Shown one piece after another: positions 1-5,278 of a stretch of DNA of 5,278 bases; the stretch's first letter is position 1, and each line of letters opens with the position of its first letter. The translations under genes were made by a program, and so were the position numbers. A model generated the notes under the pieces. The model did not search any database. It was not told where the DNA came from and saw only the letters and a program-made list of their open reading frames with translations. The stretch comes from Betaproteobacteria bacterium (GTDB taxonomy: Bacteria > Pseudomonadota > Gammaproteobacteria > Burkholderiales > SG8-41): assembly GCA_025356695.1 (NCBI GenBank), contig JANXSE010000348.1, forward strand, positions 1 through 5,278, in the 5' to 3' direction.

Positions 1-1316
1 CAGGCGCGCTGACCGATCACGTCGGCAATCAGTTCGGCGTGCTCGACGGCTTTTTCGCTGCCGGTATAAGTCGGCGCGCTGATGGCGACGACGCTTTGCA
101 CGGTAACGATGTTGTCGCCCGCTTTGAAACCGCGATCGACGCTGTACGGCTGCCAGCCGATCTCGGCGACCGCCTCTTCGTTTTCCGCGGCGGCGACGAG
201 GAAACTCTGACCGATGCTGCCTTTGTCGGCGCCTTCCGGTGAATGATGAAAACCGGCGACGTTGCGCAGAAACAGACGCAGGAAACGGCCGACGCTCGTG
301 TTCGCCTGGATGCCGGTGCGCATCACGCCCTGCCCGGAATTGAAACCGAGCTGCTGTGCAATCGGCCCGTTGATCACGATCAGCGATTCCCAGCCCGGCG
401 TCGAACCGGCATCTTCGATTTTATAAACCGGATCGACAATCGCCTCGATCACGGCAAGCAGGACAGGCATATATTCAGGGCGGCAACCCGCCATCACGCC
501 GTTGACCGCCACATTCCACACGGTAGCCAAACGATTCGCGGGGGGACACACGCCGATCACTTCATCCGGCGCGCGATCGGTGAACTGCAGAAATTTTTCC
601 ACGCGATTCAAAGTCGGCGGTATCACCGGCATACCGTCGGCCCAGAAATTTTTCTGAAAGTGCTCGTAGACGTCGTCGAGCGTGCCGCGGAAAACAATAT
701 CGCGCATCGCCGGTTCGGCATCGACGACATTCTCCGATGTATTGCCGACCGGTTTCGACAGGCCGGCAATAATCTGCGGCAACAATTCAGTTTCGACTTT
801 GCGCCGCAGTTCTTCCTTGCTGTCGGTCATCGGCACGCCGGGATAGGCGGCGATCGGCATATCCGGCAGTCCCAAACCTTTGGCAACCACTGCGGCCTGC
901 TTGAGGAAACCGCTCGAGATGATAGACACCGCCGGATAACCGGCGTTTTCGACTGCTGCACTCGCCCGCAACACGGCGGGCGTGCAAGCGCCTCAGGCGC
1001 CTATCGCAGAGATGACGGCATTGCAGCCGTTCTCCTTCAGCAGTTTCGGTACGTCGGCGACAAGTGCCCGCTGCTGCGGGCCGTGCACGTTTCCGAACAC
1101 ATCGTAGGGTACGAATTTGATGTCGGGAAAACGTTGCGCCAGTTGCTCGCGCAGAATCGGAAAAATTTCTTCGCCGCGAAACAGATAATCCCACAATTCG
1201 CCGACCACCTTGCCCGACAAATCGTCGATGCGCGCGTTCGGCGCGCGGGTTTGATAGGCCGATTTGCCGAGCGGCCACACCACTTCATAAACGGGTTCGC
1301 CTGACTCGACGCTCAT
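1..1316 (-). CDS. UGSC-family selenoprotein, Sec108 encoded by in-frame UGA; 3' end outside window
   Basis: Reading from ATG at 1314-1316, the frame meets a TGA at codon 108 and then stays open for 330 more codons to the window edge, so at least 438 residues. Around the TGA the protein reads AIGA-U-GACTPAVLRAS. This matches the U-G-S-C motif of the UGSC (seleno)protein family, with Ala for Ser; Sec108 and Cys111 form a UxxC pair typical of redox-active selenoproteins. A SECIS-like hairpin follows at once, and selA-selB are encoded nearby. The N-terminal part (about 1-195) is the UGSC domain. From about 205 a second domain begins (ADGMPVIPPTLNRV, then GVCPP with Cys257, AGCRPEY with Cys278, VINGPIA, GFNSGQG). 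I recall that type from unnamed environmental proteins, but no activity is known to me. GAGG at 1323-1326, 6 nt before the ATG, supports the start. No signal peptide is visible, so it is probably cytoplasmic. The reaction is unknown; a thiol/selenol redox or substrate-activating role is inference. An ordinary annotation would wrongly stop it at 993. Confidence 0.9.
957..986 (-). promoter_or_regulatory. Bacterial SECIS element (in-frame stem-loop after the UGA)
   Basis: In the minus-strand mRNA, nucleotides 7-36 after the UGA fold into a hairpin. A 5-bp outer stem (UGCAC with GUGCA) and a 6-bp GC-only inner stem (GCCCGC with GCGGGC) are separated by a 2-nt 3'-side bulge (GA, 962-963). They are capped by a 6-nt loop, CGUGUU (970-975). 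The loop starts 17 nt past the UGA and has G as its second base, within the loose bacterial SECIS rules (apical loop roughly 16-37 nt from the UGA with a G among its first two bases). The loop GU step lies close to where the SelB-contacting GU sits in E. coli fdhF. The element is wholly inside the coding region, as expected in bacteria. Pairing was done by eye; no folding energy was computed. Confidence 0.8.
993..995 (-). other. Selenocysteine codon (UGA recoded as Sec)
   Basis: This in-frame TGA is codon 108 of the UGSC-family gene. It is read as selenocysteine because the frame continues without a stop for 330 codons, the residue falls at the family's known Sec position two residues before Cys111, and a stem-loop of the right size lies directly downstream. 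If decoding fails, translation would end as a 107-residue fragment lacking the redox motif. Confidence 0.9.
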
Positions 1317-1346
1317 ACGCGGCCTCGCTGTTTGCGGTTGAACAGG

Positions 1347-2315
1347 TTATTCAGCTTTGATACCGGCTTTTTCAATAACGTCGCGCCACATCGGCACTTC
1401 CCGTGCAACGCGCGCGCGCAAAGCGTCGGGACCGCCGGCAGTCACTTTAAGACCGGCAGTCCACAAAGCATCAATCACCTCTTTCTGAGCGAGCACCGCA
1501 ATCGTTTCCTTCGCGAGTTTGCTCACGACCTCCGGTGGCGTGCCGGCCGGTGCGAACAAGGCCTGAAAGGTATCGGACACTGCGTCGGCAATGCCGGCTT
1601 CCGCCATGGTCGGCACGTTCGGCAGATCGGGCCAGCGTTCGCGGCCCGTCTGCACGATGGGCTTCAACAGGCCGCCGGCGATCTGCGGCATCACCGACGA
1701 CAGGCTCGCCGACATCACTTGTATCTGCTTGCTCAACACGCCCTGCACCGCCGGTGCGCCGCCGGTGTAGGCAATGTGCACCATGTTAATTTTCGTGCGC
1801 AGCTTCAACACTTCAGCCGCCAGCTGCGGCGTAGTGCCCAGACCCGGGCTACCGTAACTGATCAGGTCCGGGTTCGCCCTCGCCTGCGCAATCAACTCGG
1901 CGACGCTATTGATGCCGCCAGCCGGATGCACCACCATCACATTGGGCGAAGCACCGAACTCCACCACCGGCAGAAAATCCTTGAACGGATCGTACGCCGG
2001 ATTTTTATACAAGCTGGGCGCGACGACAAAAATGCTCGACGACGACAACAGCGTGTAACCATCGGGCTTGGCGCGCATCACCGCAGCCGCTGCAATCATG
2101 CCGCCACCGCCGCCGCGGTTATCGACGATGATTTGCTGGCTGAGCGTCTGACTCAGATATTTGCCGACGACGCGCGACGCGATGTCGGTCGCGCCGCCCG
2201 CCGCAAACGCGACGATCATGGTAATTGGCCGCTCTGGATAGGCGGCAGCAAACACCGCCGGCATGACTAATCCACCGATTATCAACACTGCCAGGCGCAT
2301 TCTATTTTTCAACAT
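1347..2315 (-). CDS. Bug/TctC-family tripartite tricarboxylate transporter substrate-binding protein
   Basis: This 322-residue protein is a periplasmic solute receptor of the Bug (TctC-like) family, which binds small carboxylated or amidated compounds. Residues 1-24 form a signal peptide (KNRMR, a hydrophobic stretch, then a VFA|AA-type cleavage site). Family landmarks follow in order: YPERPI (26-31), VAFAAGGATD (35-44), DNRGGGGGMIAA (65-76), DGYTLL (85-90), YGSPGLGTTPQLAAEVLK (154-171) and HIAYTGGAPAV (180-190). Length is typical. A strong Shine-Dalgarno (2319-2325) sits just before the first ATG; an alternative Met at residue 6 is too far from it. It lies 30 nt after the upstream solute-binding-type gene and 30 nt before the selenoprotein gene, so the three are probably cotranscribed. 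No TctA/TctB membrane partners are in the window, which is common for stand-alone Bug genes. The ligand cannot be predicted; the neighbouring selenoprotein may act on it (inference). Confidence 0.93.
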   Translation of the reverse strand: MLKNRMRLAVLIIGGLVMPAVFAAAYPERPITMIVAFAAGGATDIASRVVGKYLSQTLSQQIIVDNRGGGGGMIAAAAVMRAKPDGYTLLSSSSIFVVAPSLYKNPAYDPFKDFLPVVEFGASPNVMVVHPAGGINSVAELIAQARANPDLISYGSPGLGTTPQLAAEVLKLRTKINMVHIAYTGGAPAVQGVLSKQIQVMSASLSSVMPQIAGGLLKPIVQTGRERWPDLPNVPTMAEAGIADAVSDTFQALFAPAGTPPEVVSKLAKETIAVLAQKEVIDALWTAGLKVTAGGPDALRARVAREVPMWRDVIEKAGIKAE

Positions 2316-2318
2316 AAC

Positions 2319-2325
2319 TCCTCCC
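2319..2325 (-). promoter_or_regulatory. Strong ribosome binding site of the Bug-family gene
   Basis: The mRNA reads GGGAGGA followed by GTT and the ATG at 2313-2315. It is a near-perfect anti-16S match with slightly short spacing. It fixes the start at 2315 rather than at the in-frame ATG at 2298-2300. Confidence 0.75.
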
Positions 2326-2345
2326 GAAACTTAAATTGCGCGCGC

Positions 2346-3080
2346 TTAAGCCTTCGCCGCGACCGTCAACCCGTGCGCCTGGTGCTTCTCAATCAGCTGT
2401 GCGACGAGGCCCGATGCTTTGACGTCCTCGATGTAGGCGGCCAGAAACGCCGCTGCCGCCGGATGCCCCTTCGGCACGCCGGCTGCCTGCTGCACGGCAG
2501 AGAAACAGCCGTCGAGTATGCGCGAGCCCGGCATGTTCTTGTTATCGGTAATCAGGCGCGGCCGCAGGCCGGCCAGCACTTCAAGCTTGTCGGCAACGAA
2601 TTTTTTGAACGCATTGTCGGCGCCGGCTTCGCGCAGCAGCGTCGCTTGCTTGATGTTGCGCTCGAGATAAAGATCGTAGGCGGCCTTCGCCGGCACCACG
2701 ATGCGTATGTCTTTGCGATCGACCTCTTCCACCGATTTGATAGCCGAACCCGGCGGCACCATATAGGTCGCTTCGATTTCAACATAGGCGGCGGAGAAAT
2801 CGATCAACTGGGCGCGCTGCGGTTCGGCACCGAGAAAACCAACGTCCCAGATATCCGTCGGTGCCGCCTCAGCCAGTTCACCCGGCGATGGATAACCGAT
2901 GATTTCCACTTCCGCGCCGAGACGGCGCCCGAGCTCGCGGCCGAGGTCGACGGCAACGCCGCCGGGCGCACCGGTCTTCGAATCTTTGTGCGTCAAGAGA
3001 AAATTCGAGAAGTTGATGCCGACGCGCAATTTGCCTTTCGGCATGAATTCGCTGCGGGCCTGCGCTGAGCATTCGATCAT
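2346..3080 (-). CDS. Family-3 extracellular solute-binding-type protein without signal peptide
   Basis: This is a 244-residue protein with the SBP_bac_3 fold, the amino-acid-type ABC transporter receptor. Features in order are GKLRVGINFSNF (16-27) starting the first lobe, TGAPGGVAVDLGRELGRRLG (36-55), the WDVGFLGAEPQRAQLIDFSA strand-helix block (78-97), YVEIEATYMVPP (99-110), the hinge/second lobe with AAYDLYLERNIKQATLL (133-149), and the closing C-terminal helices ending about 236. I chose ATG 3078-3080 because AGGTGA lies 5 nt upstream and because the longer version from 3167 adds 29 Arg/Gly-rich residues across an intergenic hairpin. Neither start gives a hydrophobic signal sequence, although receptors of this class normally need one. 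I recall a subgroup of signal-less homologues in proteobacteria; they may be cytoplasmic ligand sensors or be exported by another route. It is the first gene of the unit leading to the Bug receptor and the selenoprotein. No ABC permease or ATPase gene is present. Ligand unknown. Confidence 0.87.
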   Translation of the reverse strand: MIECSAQARSEFMPKGKLRVGINFSNFLLTHKDSKTGAPGGVAVDLGRELGRRLGAEVEIIGYPSPGELAEAAPTDIWDVGFLGAEPQRAQLIDFSAAYVEIEATYMVPPGSAIKSVEEVDRKDIRIVVPAKAAYDLYLERNIKQATLLREAGADNAFKKFVADKLEVLAGLRPRLITDNKNMPGSRILDGCFSAVQQAAGVPKGHPAAAAFLAAYIEDVKASGLVAQLIEKHQAHGLTVAAKA

Positions 3081-3085
3081 GTTGG

Positions 3086-3091
3086 TCACCT
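3086..3091 (-). promoter_or_regulatory. Ribosome binding site deciding the start of the SBP_bac_3 gene
   Basis: The mRNA shows AGGTGA, then CCAAC, then ATG at 3078-3080. The spacing is suitable, and no comparable site precedes the longer in-frame ATG at 3165-3167 or the internal Met codon 13. Confidence 0.6.
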
Positions 3092-3138
3092 GAAGTGAAA
3101 ATTCGCAGGGGCTGAGAGTAGCCAAGATGCCGTCGTAA

Positions 3139-3186
3139 CGCAATCCGCCGCGCGCGCGGCGCCGCAACGGCCGCGGCCGGATTGCG
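3139..3186. repeat. Large imperfect inverted repeat in the divergent intergenic region
   Basis: Left arm CGCAATCCGCCGCG (3139-3152) pairs with right arm CGCGGCCGGATTGCG (3172-3186). The outer 9 bp are perfect, the next 5 bp are perfect, and one C (3177) is bulged. The 19-nt centre is itself GC-palindromic (GCGGCGCCGC), and the left half contains an alternating CG run. It lies between the outward-facing starts of the SBP_bac_3 gene (3080) and selA (3288), about 60 and 100 bp away. It is badly placed for a terminator of either. It could be an operator for a divergently acting regulator, or a structured leader; neither is shown by sequence alone. It also argues against the longer start at 3167, which would make it coding. 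Confidence 0.55.
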
Positions 3187-3252
3187 CTAAACTCATGCCC
3201 CGACAGTTACCATCGGCGCCGTGCGCGCCCCACCGGCATGACCATGCAACGG

Positions 3253-3260
3253 TATATAAA
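3253..3260 (+). promoter_or_regulatory. Possible -10 element of the selA promoter
   Basis: TATATAAA stands out in otherwise GC-rich DNA and offers TATATA (3253-3258) or TATAAA (3255-3260) as a sigma-70 -10 box. Transcription would begin near 3266, leaving about 20 nt before the selA ATG at 3288, which fits the chosen start and not the one at 3195. No convincing -35 hexamer was found 16-18 bp upstream, so this is weak. Confidence 0.3.
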
Positions 3261-3287
3261 CCCGCTTCCCGCGGATCGTCAGCGCCC

Positions 3288-4700
3288 ATGCTGAATCCCG
3301 CAGATGCCGCGCGTCGCGCGCTCCCGTCGGTTGACCGGCTGCTGCAGCAGCCGCGCGTTGGCGCGCTGATCGAGCAGTACGGACGACCGCTAGTCGTCGA
3401 AACCATACGTGCGGTAATCGACGCGCAACGCGCCGCCATGGCACAGCAGGCGCCGGTGGCCGATGAAGAAACCCTGATCGAACGTTGCAATGAGCGCCTG
3501 ACTGCGGCAACGCGCCCGTCAATGCGTGCGGTATTCAACCTCACCGGCACTGTACTGCACACCAATCTCGGCCGCGCGCTGGTGGCGAAGGTTGCCGCCG
3601 ACGCCGCGTATACAGCGATGACGCGCGCCGTGAATCTCGAATTCGATGTCGACGGCGGCGCGCGCGGCGAGCGCGACAGCCATGTTGAAGAATGGCTGCT
3701 GCGTCTGACCGGCGGCGAAGCGGCGGTGGTCGTCAACAACAACGCCGCCGCGGTCTATCTCGTGCTGAATACCTTCGCGCAGAAAAAAGAAGTGGTGGTC
3801 TCGCGCGGCGAACTGGTTGAAATCGGCGGCGCCTTCCGCATCCCGGACATCATGACGCGCTCGGGTTGCAAGCTGCGCGAAATCGGCACTACCAACCGCA
3901 CGCACGCAAAAGACTTCGTCGAAGCAATCAACGAGCGCACCGCGGCAATCATGAAGGTGCACACCAGCAATTACGCGATTCAGGGTTTCACCGCAACGGT
4001 TGCCGAAACCGAACTCGCAACGATTGCGCACGAACGCAAGCTGCCGTTCTGGGTTGATCTCGGCAGCGGCACGCTGGTCGATCTCGAACGCTGGGGTCTG
4101 CCGCACGAACCGACGCCGCACGACGCCATCGCCAACGGCGCCGATCTCGTTACCTTCAGCGGCGATAAATTATTGGGCGGCCCGCAGTGCGGGCTGATCG
4201 TCGGTCGCAAGGAATTGATTGCGAAAATCCGCAAGAACCCGATGAAACGCGCATTGCGCATCGACAAGATCCGCATGGCCGCACTCGAAGCGACGCTGCG
4301 CCTCTACGCCGACCCGGAGCGCCTGGTGCGCGAGGTGCCGACACTGCGCCTGCTGACGCGAACGCAAGCCGATATCGAAGCACAGGCGACGCGCCTGCTG
4401 CCCGCATTGGCGGCAGCAGTCGGCGAAACCGCCGACGCCGCAGTGATTGATTGCGCCAGCCAGATCGGTAGCGGCGCCCTGCCCGTCGATGCGTTGCCAA
4501 GCGCCGGTATTGCGATGACGCCGCGCGGCAAGAACCGCAACAGCGCCGCCGAGCGTCTGTCGAACGCCTTCCGCAAGCTGCCGGTGCCGGTGGTCGGCCG
4601 TGTCAACGACGGCGCCTTCATTCTCGATCTCAGATGCCTCGACGACGAAGACGGTTTCGTCGCGCAACTCGATCAACTCAAGACGGGTACCGGCAAATGA
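3288..4700 (+). CDS. selA: L-seryl-tRNA(Sec) selenium transferase SelA
   Basis: SelA is a PLP-dependent cytoplasmic enzyme that converts Ser-tRNA(Sec) to Sec-tRNA(Sec) using selenophosphate from SelD. The 470-residue product from ATG 3288 is close to the 463 of E. coli SelA. Landmarks are LPSVDRLL near the N terminus (12-19), FNLTGTVLHTNLGRA (about 84-98), GERDSHVE and the VVVNNNAAAVYLVLN block, ELVEIGGAFRIPDIM, TNRTH, VHTSNYAIQGF, FWVDLGSG and the PLP-lysine segment TFSGDKLLGGPQCGLIVG. Lys294 is the expected Schiff-base residue (Lys295 in E. coli). An upstream in-frame ATG at 3195 would add 31 poorly folded-looking residues across the putative -10 element, so I prefer 3288. The Shine-Dalgarno before 3288 is poor, so the start is less certain than the identity. 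The stop overlaps the selB start (ATGA), implying translational coupling. Confidence 0.96.
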   Translation: MLNPADAARRALPSVDRLLQQPRVGALIEQYGRPLVVETIRAVIDAQRAAMAQQAPVADEETLIERCNERLTAATRPSMRAVFNLTGTVLHTNLGRALVAKVAADAAYTAMTRAVNLEFDVDGGARGERDSHVEEWLLRLTGGEAAVVVNNNAAAVYLVLNTFAQKKEVVVSRGELVEIGGAFRIPDIMTRSGCKLREIGTTNRTHAKDFVEAINERTAAIMKVHTSNYAIQGFTATVAETELATIAHERKLPFWVDLGSGTLVDLERWGLPHEPTPHDAIANGADLVTFSGDKLLGGPQCGLIVGRKELIAKIRKNPMKRALRIDKIRMAALEATLRLYADPERLVREVPTLRLLTRTQADIEAQATRLLPALAAAVGETADAAVIDCASQIGSGALPVDALPSAGIAMTPRGKNRNSAAERLSNAFRKLPVPVVGRVNDGAFILDLRCLDDEDGFVAQLDQLKTGTGK

Positions 4701-5278
4701 TTATTGCCACCGCCGGCCACATCGATCACGGCAAAACCACGCTGGTCAAAACGCTGACCGGCGTCGACACCGACCGCCTGCCAGAAGAAAAAGCGCGCGG
4801 CATTTCGATCGACATCGGTTTCGCGTACTGGAAAACACCGGACGCAATGATCGGTTTTGTCGACGTGCCCGGCCACGAACGTTTCATCCGCAATATGCTC
4901 GCCGGCGTCAGCGGCATCGATTACATCATGCTGATCGTCGCGGCCGACGACGGCGTGATGCCGCAAACCATCGAACACCTCAATATCGTCAACCTGCTCA
5001 ATGTCTCGCGCGGCGTCGCCGTCATCACCAAGGCCGACCGCGTCGCGCCCGAGCGCGTCAGCGAAGTCGTCGCCGGCGTAAAAACCCTGCTGGCGGACAC
5101 GCGCCTCGCAAATATTCCGGTGATGCCGGCGTCGGCGATCAGCGGCGACGGCATCGAAGCCCTGCGCAATGAACTCGCCGCCGCTGCCAAGGCACACCGG
5201 CAGCGCGAACACACCGGCCGGCACTTCCGCTACACCATCGACCGCGTCTTCACCAAGGCCGGCAGCGGCACCGTCGTC
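4697..5278 (+). CDS. selB: Selenocysteine-specific elongation factor SelB, N-terminal part (3' end outside window)
   Basis: SelB is an EF-Tu-like GTPase that carries Sec-tRNA(Sec) to UGA codons by binding the SECIS hairpin through its C-terminal winged-helix domains. The 194 residues here cover the GTPase domain and the start of domain II. G1 is GHIDHGKT (7-14). The SelB-type switch I is DTDRLPEEKARGISIDIGFAYW (24-45 region), with Ser37 at the usual G2 Thr. G3 is DVPGHERFIRNMLAG (56-70). G4 is TKAD (111-114), as in E. coli SelB, not the NKxD of EF-Tu. G5 is SAISG (146-150). Domain II begins about RHFRYTIDRVFTKAGSGTVV (175-194). The frame is open to the edge; a full SelB is typically above 600 residues, so the RNA-binding part is missing from the window. 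ATG 4697 overlaps the selA stop by 4 nt. It is the expected reader of the SECIS in the divergent selenoprotein gene. Confidence 0.97.
   Translation, partial: MIIATAGHIDHGKTTLVKTLTGVDTDRLPEEKARGISIDIGFAYWKTPDAMIGFVDVPGHERFIRNMLAGVSGIDYIMLIVAADDGVMPQTIEHLNIVNLLNVSRGVAVITKADRVAPERVSEVVAGVKTLLADTRLANIPVMPASAISGDGIEALRNELAAAAKAHRQREHTGRHFRYTIDRVFTKAGSGTVV

Noticed and set aside
787..1278. 163-residue minus-strand open frame spanning the UGA region
   Set aside because: It is in another frame from the UGSC protein, is Arg-rich without motifs, and its apparent bridging of the TGA does not reflect a real alternative product.
243..1304. 353-residue open frame on the plus strand
   Set aside because: It lies wholly antisense to the selenoprotein gene. 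The His/Arg-rich product has no recognisable motif; it is a GC-rich shadow frame. The true signal is the minus frame interrupted by one meaningful UGA.
993..1316. Treating the selenoprotein gene as a pseudogene with a nonsense mutation
   Set aside because: The TGA is exactly at the family's Sec site with a downstream SECIS-like hairpin and selAB next door, and there is no second lesion in 330 codons.
1332..2270. 312-residue open frame on the plus strand
   Set aside because: It is antisense to the well-supported Bug receptor gene and His/Arg-rich without family features.
2330..2350. CTTAA...TTAAG inverted repeat around the stop of the solute-binding-type gene
   Set aside because: Only 5 bp, AT-rich and overlapping the stop codon, without a following T run in the transcript; too weak to call a terminator between closely spaced genes.
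3105..3144. Minus-strand promoter-like pair TTGCGT - 17 bp - TACTCT upstream of the solute-binding-type gene
   Set aside because: The spacing is ideal but each hexamer matches the sigma-70 consensus at only about three positions, which is expected by chance in this composition.
3081..3167. Longer N terminus (29 residues) for the solute-binding-type protein
   Set aside because: It would be Arg/Gly-rich, not signal-like, would include part of the intergenic inverted repeat, and lacks a ribosome binding site, whereas AGGTGA precedes the start at 3080.
3195..3287. Longer N terminus (31 residues) for SelA
   Set aside because: It does not resemble SelA, spans the putative -10 element, and has no ribosome binding site; the start at 3288 gives the usual family length.
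3086..3742. 218-residue minus-strand open frame overlapping the start of selA
   Set aside because: It is antisense to selA, Ser/Arg-rich, with no motif and no ribosome binding site noted.
3519..4121. 200-residue minus-strand open frame inside selA
   Set aside because: It is the complementary-strand shadow of conserved SelA coding sequence.

Overview
The window is GC-rich and densely coded. It looks like a fragment of a betaproteobacterial (Burkholderiales-like) chromosome; this taxonomic guess rests on the Bug-type solute receptor, the UGSC-family gene and the base composition, not on a database search. There are two divergent transcription units separated by about 207 bp.

The leftward unit (minus strand, read from 3080 down to 1) has three genes with 30-nt gaps. 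The first encodes a family-3 extracellular solute-binding-type protein that lacks a recognisable signal peptide (2346-3080). The second encodes a Bug/TctC-type periplasmic receptor with a clear signal peptide (1347-2315). The third starts at 1316 and runs off the left edge. Read with ordinary stops, this third gene ends after 107 codons at a TGA (993-995). The same frame then stays open for the remaining 330 codons to the window edge, and the TGA falls in U-G-A-C, matching the redox motif of the UGSC family of (seleno)proteins. A strong stem-loop with a bacterial SECIS geometry begins 6 nt after the TGA. I therefore read it as one selenoprotein of at least 438 residues, with selenocysteine at residue 108.

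The rightward unit (plus strand, 3288 to the right edge) is selA followed by selB, overlapping by 4 nt (ATGA). SelA converts Ser-tRNA(Sec) to Sec-tRNA(Sec). SelB delivers that tRNA to UGA codons marked by a SECIS hairpin. This unit supplies the machinery needed to decode the UGA in the divergent neighbour, so the window pairs a selenoprotein with its own decoding apparatus. selC and selD are not in the window.

The divergent intergenic region (3081-3287) holds a large imperfect inverted repeat (3139-3186) and a possible -10 element before selA. The most interesting content is the selenoprotein: a UGAC variant of the UGSC motif fused to a long C-terminal domain of unknown function, in a unit with two solute-binding proteins. 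That context suggests selenium-dependent metabolism of an imported small compound, but the substrate cannot be read from the sequence.
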